In this document: piece by piece, positions 39,920-47,868 of the stretch
How the letters are laid out: every line of letters begins with the position of its first letter
Position numbering within the stretch: position 1 is the stretch's first letter
NCBI GenBank assembly: GCA_030651765.1
Contig: JAUSBY010000009.1
Location: 1 to 47,963, forward strand
Source of the DNA: Coriobacteriia bacterium
Lineage (GTDB): Bacteria; Actinomycetota; Coriobacteriia; Anaerosomatales; Anaerosomataceae
Reading direction: 5' to 3'
Length of the DNA stretch: 47,963 nt
Notes under the pieces: model-generated
Databases searched by the model: none
The model's input: only the letters and a program-made list of their open reading frames with translations
Told to the model about the DNA's origin: nothing
Program-made: the position numbers and the translations under genes

Positions 39920-40141
39920 GTGGCGATACCGATAACACCCATACGACTCGGCGATGTCGTACGGCTCAAGAAGCCGCATCCATGCGGCACCAACGAGTGG
40001 GAAGTCATCAAACTCGGCATGGACATCGGGCTTCGCTGTTGTGGCTGCGACCGCAAGGTGCGTCTCGAGCGTTACGAGTTCGACCGGCGGTTCCGGGGCT
40101 ACATCACACGGCCCGGCGGTGAGACTGGCACGTCCGGGTAG
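39920..40141 (+). CDS. DUF951 family protein
   Basis: The 73-residue basic protein reads IRLGDVVRLKKPHPCGTNEWEVIKLG and then DIGLRCCGCDRKVRLERYEFDRRF, the near-invariant pattern of DUF951, including KKPHPCG and C-x-x-C. The family has a small beta-barrel-like pattern suited to nucleic-acid binding and is often next to the ychF or parB regions in Firmicutes; its role is unknown. GTG start with GGAG upstream; a TATACT -10-like box lies at 39878-39883. It is convergent with the LytM-like gene (4-base gap). Confidence 0.9.
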   Translation: MAIPITPIRLGDVVRLKKPHPCGTNEWEVIKLGMDIGLRCCGCDRKVRLERYEFDRRFRGYITRPGGETGTSG

Positions 40142-40145
40142 CGTC

Positions 40146-40988
40146 TTACGACTCCTCGGGTCCGCGCAGCACGCCCGTGACCTCGATCTCGTTGAGTTGC
40201 ACGTGCACGTGGTCTCCGCCGTTGGCCGTGTAGCCGCCGAGTTGGATGTCGATCTTGTCGGACATCTTGCGCACGCTTGCGATCCGTGTGGCACCAGCGA
40301 AGACCCGATCGCCGGCCTCCACAACGACATCATCGACGTGGATGAGGACGACGTCGACGTGGTTCCAGCCATCCGGCCGGATGTGGATCTCGAAGTCGTC
40401 GTGCGCGCCGTAGAGCTGGTACGCCTTGACCTCGACGATCGTCCCGGTCACCGGAGACCACACCGCCGTGCCGGGATCGGCGCCGAGGTCGACCGCTGTA
40501 TCCGGCTGTCCCGAGCGGTTGGAACGCCAGAGCCGGAGACAGCTGCCCGCCCAGACACTGGAGGGGGAGTCGGCGGCAGGCGCGAGCGGAGGGACCGCCT
40601 TGAGCTCCTTGGCCAGCGCCATGTCCGCATCGGGCACGAGTGAGGTCATCGACAGTGCCGAGGAGCCTGCGGCCTGATGGAAGGCAAGAGCGGTGAGATC
40701 GTCCGGGTCGACCGGCAGTCTCAGCTGCAGGCTTCGGTACGAGGCGAAGAACGGGGTCGGCTCGCGCTCGGGTGCTGGCGCAGCTTCAGCGGCAGATCCG
40801 CCCGATGCCGCACCGGCGTCCCCACTCGTTCCCGCCGCTCCCCACGACAGCATCCAGGCGATCACCGCGAGGCCAAGGGCCGCGACGATGACGGTCGCCA
40901 CTGGATAGGGGGAGCGCGCCCTGTCCGGACGGCGGTATCGATACCTGCGCTGCCGCGCCTGGCGGCGGGTGGTGCGTGTGGGAGGCAT
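40146..40988 (-). CDS. membrane-anchored LytM/M23-like protein missing the first zinc ligand
   Basis: The 280-residue protein has a strongly basic N-terminus, a membrane helix (about 30-48), a Gly/Ala/Glu-rich linker and a C-terminal LytM-like fold. The usual HxGxD is DTAVDLG (His replaced; D167 kept), followed by DPGTAVWSPVTGTIVEV, a normal family strand pair. HVHVQ (260-264) supplies the last HxH. Without the first histidine the zinc site is incomplete, so a non-catalytic binding or regulator role, like EnvC-type activators, is likely. ATG 40988 is preferred to GTG 41015, which lacks any ribosome site. It is divergent from the ATPase operon. Confidence 0.75.
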   Translation of the reverse strand: MPPTRTTRRQARQRRYRYRRPDRARSPYPVATVIVAALGLAVIAWMLSWGAAGTSGDAGAASGGSAAEAAPAPEREPTPFFASYRSLQLRLPVDPDDLTALAFHQAAGSSALSMTSLVPDADMALAKELKAVPPLAPAADSPSSVWAGSCLRLWRSNRSGQPDTAVDLGADPGTAVWSPVTGTIVEVKAYQLYGAHDDFEIHIRPDGWNHVDVVLIHVDDVVVEAGDRVFAGATRIASVRKMSDKIDIQLGGYTANGGDHVHVQLNEIEVTGVLRGPEES

Positions 40989-41027
40989 AGGGTCGTTCCG
41001 CTCAGGTGCGTTCACGTTTAAGGAATC

Positions 41028-41041
41028 GTGCGTAGTGCGTA
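41028..41041. repeat. tandem heptamer next to a TATACT box
   Basis: GTGCGTA is repeated twice without spacing (41028-41034 and 41035-41041), directly before TATACT (41043-41048). It overlaps the first copy of the 11-bp repeat. It may be an activator site for plus-strand transcription. Confidence 0.4.
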
Positions 41042-41097
41042 CTATACTGTAGCAAGCATGGGGCCGCGGAAGTGTCGGGGGCGCTCCCGGGGCACGA

Positions 41098-41106
41098 TGG
41101 TAGAAT
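41098..41106 (+). promoter_or_regulatory. extended -10 promoter candidate of the V/A-ATPase operon
   Basis: TGGTAGAAT is an extended -10 element with one mismatch to TGnTATAAT. It lies 36 bases before the first ATPase gene. TATACT at 41043-41048 is a second possible -10 further up. No clear -35 is seen for either. Confidence 0.45.
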
Positions 41107-41142
41107 CACAGGAATCGTGCTCGCGGGCATCGGGGGGCAGGC

Positions 41143-41448
41143 GTGGAGAAGCTCGAGAAGATACTGCACGCCGAGGAGGCAGCGCGCCTCCGGGTGTCCG
41201 AGGCCCGGGAGGGGGCCGCGCTCATCGTCCGCGATGCGGCTGCGCAGGCTGCCGAGATCCGTGCCAAGGCCGACGAGGCCGCGGCCGACGAGGCGCGCGC
41301 GCGCGCAGCGGCGATCCTCGGACCGGTGCGTGACGGCGCCGAGAAGACCCACATGGAACACCAGGCCGCCCTGGCCCGAACGCTCGAGCGGGCCGAGGCG
41401 CGCGTCGAACGGGCGCTGGTCGCGGTTCTCGAAGACCTGGCTGAGTGA
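41143..41448 (+). CDS. V/A-type ATPase subunit G/H (peripheral stalk)
   Basis: The 101-residue product is one long charged helix: EKLEKILHAEEAARLRVSEAREGA, then repeated Ala/Glu/Arg heptads, with no beta or membrane segment. In V/A-ATPases subunit G/H pairs with E to form the outer stalks that hold the catalytic head against the membrane part. First position in the operon, before subunit I, is the usual place for it. GTG start follows GGGGGGCAG. Identification rests on context as much as on sequence. Confidence 0.8.
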   Translation: MEKLEKILHAEEAARLRVSEAREGAALIVRDAAAQAAEIRAKADEAAADEARARAAAILGPVRDGAEKTHMEHQAALARTLERAEARVERALVAVLEDLAE

Positions 41449-41451
41449 GCC

Positions 41452-43623
41452 GTGGCCGTTGCCCGGATGCTCAAGGTCACCGCATTCTTGCACGGGTCTG
41501 CGACCGGCGAGATCGTCGACGTGCTCCGGAAGGCCGGTGTGCTCGATATCACGCCCGACGAGCACGAGCTGCCGGCACCCATGGATGCCGCAGTCGAGGC
41601 GGACCTGCTCGATCTCGAGGAGCTGATCGCCAAAGCCCAGTTCACAGCATCGTTCCTTGGCCGCTTTCACGAGGTCGACGCGCCGTTCTCGTCGTTCATC
41701 AGCGAAAAGTTGCACGTCGATGAGGCCGATTTCTATGCGCTCGTGGCCGACGATGCGTTTCGGCAGCTCTACCAGGAATGCGAGACGATCGCCGACCGCC
41801 TCGCCACCATCGAGCGTCAGCAGTCTCGCCTGCACGGCCTGATCGAGGATCTCCGACCCTGGGAGTCGCTCAGGCTCCAGATCAGCGGCTGGCAGGGCAC
41901 GGAGCACGTCGCCTTGCTGACCGGAACCGTGCCGGCGCCTGAATGCGCTTCGATCCGCGAGCGTCTTCGCGAGATCGTGTCTGAGGTCACGGTCGAGGAA
42001 CTCGGACCTGTCGGCAGCAGGCAGGCGTGGGTGGTGATGGCGCACCGCGACAGCGTCGAGGACGTACAGACCCTGCTCAACCTCACTGACTTCGCCGAGG
42101 TGTCGTTCCCGGATCTCTCCGACTATCCTGCCGAGGAGATCGGCGTGGCGCTCGACACCATCGAGCAGCTGAAGGCCGAGGAAGTGCGGCTCACGGCGCG
42201 TGCGCACGAGCTCGAGGCGGCACACTACATTCGGGCAGTCACGCTCGCGGAGCGCCTGGAAACCGAGCGCGAAGCACTGACGGTACGGGAGCGCTTCGGC
42301 GTCACTGAGCGGGTGGTCGTGATCAGCGGATGGGTCGAGGCGAAGCGGCGCGGTGAGCTCGAAGCTGCGTTGGCGCCACTCCGTGCTGTGACGGACCTCA
42401 CCTTCGCCGAGCCCGGTCCCGAGGATGCGCCACCCGTTCGGCTCGACAACCCCGGCATCCTGCATCCGTTCGAGACACTCACCGAGCTCTACGGCTTGCC
42501 GAGGTACCGCGAGGTCGACCCGACTCCGCTGTTCGCGGGCTTCTTCTGGGTGTTTTTCGGCATGGCTCTTGGCGATGTCGGCTACGGACTGGTGCTCATC
42601 GTGGTCGCGTGGCTGATAAAGACGCGCCTGGATGTCGCGCCGGGCGTTCGGCGCTTCATGGATCTGCTCATGTATGGCGGCGTGTCGGCGATGGTGTTCG
42701 GCGCGCTCACCGGCTCGTATTTCGCGATCGACGCGACCACGCTTCCGACGGCCCTGCGGGCCCTGATCGTGCTCGATCCGATGCAGGACATCATGATCGC
42801 TCTCGTCATCAGTATCGCGTTCGGTGTCGTGCATATCGTGTTCGGAATCAGCCTGGCCGCGGCGGCCAACATCAAGGCCGGCAAGTGGGATGAGGCCGTG
42901 AAGGGACAGTTCTCCACCCTGTGGCTCATCACGACGGTCGCGGTCGTCGGTATGGGCGCCGCCGGTGTCCTGCCGGGCGCCGTGGTGATGCCCGCGCTCA
43001 TCGTCGGCCTGCTGGCCACCCTGATCATGAAGGGTCTGGCGTATCGGGCACCAGGACGTGATGCGGACGCTCCCGTGTGGCAGAAGGCGCTCGGGTGGGT
43101 GTGGCTCGCGCTGCTCATGGCATGGGGCGTCGCGGCCGGCACGGGCGGGTCGTCCGGTCCCGTGGGCATCGCCCTGCTTGCGCTCAGTGTGGCGGCCGTA
43201 GTCGTCGGCGGCCCCGCGCGGTCGACAGTGCTCGCCGTGCTCGTCGGCGCATACGAGACCTACGGCATGACGGGCCTTATCTCGGACTTCCTCTCCTATA
43301 CACGCCTGGCCGCGCTCGGGCTCGCGAGCGTGCTCGTGGGTCAGGTCATGAACATGCTCGGCGCCATGGTGGCACCGATGCGGATCGGACCGGTGCCCAT
43401 CGGGTGGCTGTTCGCCGTACTCATCCTCGTCGTGGGCCACGGAGTGAACGTGGCCATCAACCTGCTCGGCGCGTTCGTGCATCCTACGCGCCTGCAGTTC
43501 GTGGAGTTCTTCAGCAAGTTCTACGAAGGTGGCGGTACGGCGTACCGTCCCTTCAGGCCGTATACCAAGTCTGTCGTTCTGCACCCCGCCGTGCGGGGGC
43601 AGGAAGGAGGCACGCTATCGTGA
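41452..43623 (+). CDS. ntpI: V/A-type ATPase subunit I (a-subunit)
   Basis: The 723-residue subunit couples ion flow to rotor turning. Its N-terminal half (to about 355) is a cytoplasmic coiled-coil arm with two globular lobes. The C-terminal half has about eight membrane segments starting near LFAGFFWVFFGMALGDVGYG, a family signature. The essential arginine that meets the rotor carboxylate is R618 in LSYTRLAALGLAS. The GTG at 41452 starts just after the subunit G/H stop. Its stop overlaps the K gene start (GTGA). The length is longer than Thermus subunit I, within the family range. Confidence 0.95.
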   Translation: MAVARMLKVTAFLHGSATGEIVDVLRKAGVLDITPDEHELPAPMDAAVEADLLDLEELIAKAQFTASFLGRFHEVDAPFSSFISEKLHVDEADFYALVADDAFRQLYQECETIADRLATIERQQSRLHGLIEDLRPWESLRLQISGWQGTEHVALLTGTVPAPECASIRERLREIVSEVTVEELGPVGSRQAWVVMAHRDSVEDVQTLLNLTDFAEVSFPDLSDYPAEEIGVALDTIEQLKAEEVRLTARAHELEAAHYIRAVTLAERLETEREALTVRERFGVTERVVVISGWVEAKRRGELEAALAPLRAVTDLTFAEPGPEDAPPVRLDNPGILHPFETLTELYGLPRYREVDPTPLFAGFFWVFFGMALGDVGYGLVLIVVAWLIKTRLDVAPGVRRFMDLLMYGGVSAMVFGALTGSYFAIDATTLPTALRALIVLDPMQDIMIALVISIAFGVVHIVFGISLAAAANIKAGKWDEAVKGQFSTLWLITTVAVVGMGAAGVLPGAVVMPALIVGLLATLIMKGLAYRAPGRDADAPVWQKALGWVWLALLMAWGVAAGTGGSSGPVGIALLALSVAAVVVGGPARSTVLAVLVGAYETYGMTGLISDFLSYTRLAALGLASVLVGQVMNMLGAMVAPMRIGPVPIGWLFAVLILVVGHGVNVAINLLGAFVHPTRLQFVEFFSKFYEGGGTAYRPFRPYTKSVVLHPAVRGQEGGTLS

Positions 43624-44126
43624 ACGAAGTGGTCTGGGGTCTGGACGGCACTACCTGGGCCGTCATGGGCGCCGCGTTCGCCGCCATCGGGGGTGGCATC
43701 GGGTCCGCGATCGGCATCACGAGCATCAGTAACGCCGCAACCGGCATCGTGACCGAGGACAGCGAGAAGTTCGGCCGGATGCTGCCGCTGGCGGCAATGC
43801 CGGGCACGCAGGGGATCTACGGTCTCATCACGGCGATCCTGGTGCTCTCGTTCTTCGGCTTCTTCGGCGACGCGGTGCCCGCGATCGATGCGAGCACCGG
43901 ATTCAAGGTGTTCCTCGCCTGCCTGCCGGTCGCGTTCATCTGTCTTGTCTCGGCGATCTACCAGGGTATGACAGCCGTGGGTGCAGCCGGTATGGTGGCG
44001 CGTCGCAGCGAGGAAGCCGGCAAGGCACTCATCTTCCCGGCGCTGGTGGAGACCTACGCGGTGTTCTCGCTTATCACGACCATCATCATCCTGTCGCGGA
44101 TCGCGGCGCTCTACCCCGCGAGCTGA
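43620..44126 (+). CDS. ntpK: V/A-type ATPase subunit K (rotor ring), Na+-type ligands
   Basis: The 168-residue product has four membrane helices, i.e. a duplicated hairpin as in Enterococcus NtpK. The first hairpin has P-G-T63-Q64-G with no carboxylate. The second hairpin has Q115 (IYQGMTAVG) and the ion-binding E144 (ALVETYAV). In E. hirae NtpK the Na+ ion is held by T64, Q65, Q110, E139 and a backbone carbonyl at L61; all side-chain ligands have equivalents here, with Met60 at the backbone position. This suggests a Na+-coupled enzyme with one ion per four helices. GTG at 43620 overlaps the previous stop and follows AAGGAGG. Confidence 0.94.
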   Translation: MNEVVWGLDGTTWAVMGAAFAAIGGGIGSAIGITSISNAATGIVTEDSEKFGRMLPLAAMPGTQGIYGLITAILVLSFFGFFGDAVPAIDASTGFKVFLACLPVAFICLVSAIYQGMTAVGAAGMVARRSEEAGKALIFPALVETYAVFSLITTIIILSRIAALYPAS

Positions 44127-44130
44127 CGCC

Positions 44131-44727
44131 ATGGCGCTGGTGGACATCATCGGACGCATCGAGAGCGATGCCGGGGCGGAGGCCAGAGCGATCCTCGAGC
44201 GTGCGCGCGAGCACGCCGAGGGCATGATCGCCCAGGCGGAGTCCGAGGCTGCCGCCTCGGCTGCCGCGCGCATCTCGGCTGCCGAGCGCGATGCGCGCGC
44301 AGAAGGCGAGACGCTCGATGCCAACGCGCGGCTGTCGGCACGCGACGCGGCGCTGACCGCCAAGCGCGAGCTGGTCGACCGCGTGCTCGCGGAGGCCGAG
44401 GGGCGCTTGATCGCGCTGCCTGACGCCGCGTACATGGCTCTTATCGCGCCCGCCGTCGCCCGTCAGGCCCGTGGTGGCGACACCGTGCGCATCGCGGCTG
44501 CCGACCGCGACAGGCTTGACGGACTCGCCGACGCGGTCACCCGGGTGGCTGGCCGGGATCTTGGTCTCGTCTTTGCGGACGAACCGGCGAGGCTGGAGCA
44601 CGGCGTGACGCTCGCTGCCGACCGGGTGAGTTCCGAGGTCTCGCCGAGCTCACTTCTCGACGCGAAGCGGGACCGGCTGGTCGCGACGGTCGCCGGAATC
44701 CTGTTCGGCGACGACGGGGAGGCATAA
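44131..44727 (+). CDS. ntpE: V/A-type ATPase subunit E (peripheral stalk)
   Basis: The 198-residue product begins with a long helix, IIGRIESDAGAEARAILERAREHAEGMIAQ in pieces, rich in Ala/Glu/Arg. It ends in a mixed alpha/beta domain with LEHGVTLAADRVSSEVSPSSLLDAKRD in pieces, typical of subunit E C-termini, which bind the top of the catalytic head. With subunit G/H it makes the peripheral stalk. ATG at 44131 lies 4 bases after the K stop. The position K-E-C-F-A-B is the standard operon order. Confidence 0.92.
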   Translation: MALVDIIGRIESDAGAEARAILERAREHAEGMIAQAESEAAASAAARISAAERDARAEGETLDANARLSARDAALTAKRELVDRVLAEAEGRLIALPDAAYMALIAPAVARQARGGDTVRIAAADRDRLDGLADAVTRVAGRDLGLVFADEPARLEHGVTLAADRVSSEVSPSSLLDAKRDRLVATVAGILFGDDGEA

Positions 44728-44732
44728 GGATC

Positions 44733-45725
44733 GTGGCGTACAGGACGGCGGTGAAGGACTCCATCCGGTACGGCTACGCCGTCGGGCGCGTTCGCGTGCT
44801 CGAGGGCCGGATGCTGCCGTCGGCCACCTACGAGCGTCTGCTCGACGCGGCGACGTTCCGCGAGCAGATGCGCGTGCTCTCGGACACGCCGTACGGAAAG
44901 TTCCTCGAGGGCGCCGAGGTGGCAGAGGATGTCGAGCGCGCGTTCGAGCGGGCGCTCGACGAGCTCTACGGGTTCCTTGTGACCGCCAACCTGCCCGAAT
45001 CGGTCAACAGCTTCTTCCGCACGTCGTACGATTTCGCCAATCTCAAGGCGCGAGTCAAGGCCGATTCCCTCGGCCAGTCTACCGAGGGGCTGCTCGTCTC
45101 CCTCGGCACGGTGCCCGCGGAACGGTTCGCCGGGCAGGTGGGCGCGCTCCCGAAGCGCTTCCGGGAGCTCTACGAGCGTCTTGCGGGTGAAGGCACCGAA
45201 GTGGCCGAGGAGCAGGTCTCGACGGAGATCGACCGCGCGCTGTTCGCCGAGCTCGCTCTGCACGCCAGCACCTCCAAGAGCCGGTTCCTGACCGGGCTCG
45301 TCGCGCTTCAGGTCGATCTGGCGAACGTGCGGACCCTTCTGCGCGCCCGGGTGCGGGAGCGCAAAGCCGCCGAGACGCGGACGCTGCTTATCGAGGGAGG
45401 GAATCTGGACCCCGACCGGCTGATGAGCCGGTACTCCCTGCCGGTGTCGGAGATGGCGGGAGCGCTCACAGCCATGCCGGGTCCGTTCAGAGGTCTGCAT
45501 GCCGAGGACGTGGCCGATCTGGCCCGCTACGACGTGCTTGCCGATGACATCGAGGTTCGTTATCTGAAGCAGGCGCGTATGGTGGCGGCAGGTCCGGAGC
45601 CGGTCATCGGCTACATCATGGCTCGTCAGGCCGAGGTGATGATGGTGCGCACGCTGCTCATCGGCAAGATGTCCGGCGTGCCGGTAGATGTTCTCCGTCG
45701 CCGTTTGCGGCAGCGATACGGGTAA
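44733..45725 (+). CDS. ntpC: V/A-type ATPase subunit C (AC39-like)
   Basis: The 330-residue mostly helical protein has the AC39/subunit C pattern: GYAVGRVRVLEGRMLPSATYERLLDA at the start, DFANLKARVKADSLGQ in the first repeat, and QVDLANVRTLLRARVRERKAAET followed by the ending IGYIMARQAEVMMVRTLLIGKMSG. The last motif, with K/R-E-x-x-N-x-R/M-V-R-x-I/L pattern, is typical. Subunit C is the funnel that links the rotor ring to the central shaft. GTG at 44733 lies six bases after the subunit E stop. Confidence 0.92.
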   Translation: MAYRTAVKDSIRYGYAVGRVRVLEGRMLPSATYERLLDAATFREQMRVLSDTPYGKFLEGAEVAEDVERAFERALDELYGFLVTANLPESVNSFFRTSYDFANLKARVKADSLGQSTEGLLVSLGTVPAERFAGQVGALPKRFRELYERLAGEGTEVAEEQVSTEIDRALFAELALHASTSKSRFLTGLVALQVDLANVRTLLRARVRERKAAETRTLLIEGGNLDPDRLMSRYSLPVSEMAGALTAMPGPFRGLHAEDVADLARYDVLADDIEVRYLKQARMVAAGPEPVIGYIMARQAEVMMVRTLLIGKMSGVPVDVLRRRLRQRYG

Positions 45726-45737
45726 GGGGTCGGGTGC

Positions 45738-46064
45738 ATGGCACGAGTAGCGATCATCGGCGATTCGACGAGTGTGGTGGGGTTCCGTCCACTCGGCTTC
45801 GCGGTCTTTCCGGTCCGCGAGCCCGAAGATGCCCGTGCGCTGTGGGACGGGCTTCTCACGGACGGCTACGGGACGGTGTTCGTGACCGAGCCCGTGTACG
45901 CGGCGCTTGAGGACCTCATCGCCGAGGTCGTCGATCGGCCGCTTCCGGCAGTCACGGTGATACCCGGCGCGGGCAGCGCCGGCGGAGTGGGAGAGGCAAA
46001 GCTCGAGCGGGCCATAGTACGGGCGCTCGGTACGAGCATGCCGATCACAGAAGAGGAAGGCTGA
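45738..46064 (+). CDS. ntpF: V/A-type ATPase subunit F
   Basis: The 108-residue product has an alternating beta-alpha pattern: RVAIIGDSTSVVGFRPLGF, then GTVFVTEPVYAALEDLIAEVVDRPLPAVTVIPG, then a C-terminal helix EAKLERAIVRALG. Both the start motif and ITE-like segment are characteristic of subunit F, a central-shaft component with a CheY-like fold that binds subunit D and stimulates ATP hydrolysis. The ATG follows AAGGGG. It precedes subunit A by one base. Confidence 0.93.
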   Translation: MARVAIIGDSTSVVGFRPLGFAVFPVREPEDARALWDGLLTDGYGTVFVTEPVYAALEDLIAEVVDRPLPAVTVIPGAGSAGGVGEAKLERAIVRALGTSMPITEEEG

Positions 46065-46065
46065 C

Positions 46066-47868
46066 GTGGACCAGGGCAAGATACAGAAGGTCGCCGGGCC
46101 GCTCGTCGTGGCCGTGGGCCTCACGAACTCGAAGATGTACGACCTCGTGCGTGTGGGCGAAGAGGGCCTCATGGGCGAGATCATCGAGATGCGCGGGGAG
46201 CGGGCGTCCATACAGGTGTACGAGGAGACCGAAGGACTCGGCCCCGGCGATCCGGTCGAGGCGACCGGCGCGCCGCTGTCCGTCGAGCTTGGCCCCGGGA
46301 TGCTCGAGGCGGTCTACGACGGCGTCCAGCGCCCGCTCGACGCGCTAGAGGCGCAGGCCGGGGCGTTTCTCGCGCGTGGGATGACGGCACCGGGTCTCGA
46401 CCGCGCGAAGGTGTGGGAGTTCGTCCCCACGGTGAAGCCCGGCGAGGAGGTGGCGGGTGGCGACATCATCGGCACGGTGCAAGAGAACACCGTCATCGAG
46501 CACCGCGTCCTGGTGCCGCCCGCGCTTTCGGGGACCATCGAGTCGATCGTGGCCGGCAGCTACACGGTCACCGACACGGTCGGTCGCCTGAAGGCGGCGG
46601 ACGGAACCGTCCACGACCTGATCATGATGCAGACATGGCCGGTTCGGCTGCCGCGACCGTTCACGAAGAAGATCGCGGCCGACGAGCCGCTCACCACGGG
46701 CACGCGCGTGATCGACACGTTCTTCCCGATCGTCAAGGGCGGCGTGGCGTGCATCCCGGGCCCGTTCGGTGCCGGCAAGACGGTCACGCAGCACCAGATC
46801 GCCAAGTGGTCCAACGCCGAGGTCGTCATCTTCATCGGCTGCGGCGAGCGCGGCAACGAGATGACCGACGTGCTCATGGAGTTCCCCGAGCTTATCGACC
46901 CGTACTCGGGCGAGCCGTTGCTCAAGCGCACGGTGCTCGTAGCCAACACCTCCAACATGCCGGTGGCCGCACGCGAGGCGAGCGTCTATACGGGCATCAC
47001 GATGGCCGAGTACTTCCGCGATATGGGCTACGACGTGGTGCTTCAGGCTGACTCGACGAGCCGTTGGGCCGAGGCGATGCGCGAGATCTCCGGGCGTCTC
47101 GAGGAGATGCCGGGCGACGAAGGCTTCCCCGCCTATCTCGGCACCCGCCTCGCATCATTCTACGAGCGCGCCGGCAAGGTGGTGTGCCTCGGGTCGACGC
47201 ACCCGGAGCCCCGCACGGGCAGCGTTTCAGTGGTCGGCAGCGTGTCCCCTCCCGGCGGTGACCTCTCGGAACCCGTCGTGCAGAACACGCTTCGCGTCGT
47301 GAAGGTCTTCTGGGCGCTTCAGGACCAGCTGGCCTTCCAGCGGCACTTCCCGGCGATCGACTGGCTCACGAGCTACTCGCTGTACCTCGACAAGATCACC
47401 GGTCACTGGGCCGAGGAGGTCTCGCCCGAGTTCCGTGGCCGGCGCGACGAGTGCATGGCGATCCTTCAGAGGGAGAACGAACTATCCGAGATCGTGCGGC
47501 TCGTGGGTGTCGAGGCGCTCTCGGCCGAGGAGCAGATCCTCATGGAGACCGCCAAGACGATACGTGAGGACTTCTTGCAGCAGAACGCATTCCGCGAAGA
47601 TGACCAGTTCTCATCGCTCAAAGAGCAAGACCTGCTTCTTGGCACGATCTTGCTCTTCCACGAGCGCGCAATCGAGGCGCACGCCAAGGGTGCCGCGCTC
47701 AAGGACATCTTCTCGGCGCCGGTACGCGAGCGCATCACCCGCGCCAAGTACCTGGGTGCGGAGAACATCGCCGAGTACGATTCGATCGCCTCGGATATCG
47801 AGACACAGCTGGTTGGCGGTGGCGCCGATGAAGGCGCACGCGCCGTGTACGCGGGAGGTGAGCGGTAA
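46066..47868 (+). CDS. ntpA: V/A-type ATPase catalytic subunit A
   Basis: The 600-residue catalytic subunit has the Walker A loop GPFGAGKT (232-239) and the catalytic Glu261 in GCGERGNEM. It also has the large non-homologous insert (about 115-190) that sets A subunits apart from F-type beta, with KPGEEVAGGDIIGTVQE. LQADSTSRWAEAMREISGRLEEMPGDEGFPAYL is present in full across the active-site region. It is a normal-length, apparently active enzyme. GTG start one base after the F stop. Its TAA overlaps the B start (TAATG). Confidence 0.97.
   Translation: MDQGKIQKVAGPLVVAVGLTNSKMYDLVRVGEEGLMGEIIEMRGERASIQVYEETEGLGPGDPVEATGAPLSVELGPGMLEAVYDGVQRPLDALEAQAGAFLARGMTAPGLDRAKVWEFVPTVKPGEEVAGGDIIGTVQENTVIEHRVLVPPALSGTIESIVAGSYTVTDTVGRLKAADGTVHDLIMMQTWPVRLPRPFTKKIAADEPLTTGTRVIDTFFPIVKGGVACIPGPFGAGKTVTQHQIAKWSNAEVVIFIGCGERGNEMTDVLMEFPELIDPYSGEPLLKRTVLVANTSNMPVAAREASVYTGITMAEYFRDMGYDVVLQADSTSRWAEAMREISGRLEEMPGDEGFPAYLGTRLASFYERAGKVVCLGSTHPEPRTGSVSVVGSVSPPGGDLSEPVVQNTLRVVKVFWALQDQLAFQRHFPAIDWLTSYSLYLDKITGHWAEEVSPEFRGRRDECMAILQRENELSEIVRLVGVEALSAEEQILMETAKTIREDFLQQNAFREDDQFSSLKEQDLLLGTILLFHERAIEAHAKGAALKDIFSAPVRERITRAKYLGAENIAEYDSIASDIETQLVGGGADEGARAVYAGGER

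Larger units (their letters stand above)
41021..41120. repeat. spaced direct repeat at the ATPase operon promoter region
   Basis: AGGAATCGTGC occurs at 41021-41031 and again exactly at 41110-41120. The two copies flank the proposed promoter and leader of the ATPase operon. An 11-bp exact repeat this close is unlikely by chance and may be a regulator site. Confidence 0.5.

Noticed and set aside
41002-43584. An 860-codon open frame on the minus strand across the ATPase subunit I gene
   Set aside because: It is antisense to unmistakable subunits G/H and I and has no recognisable domain or ribosome site; it is a codon-bias artefact.
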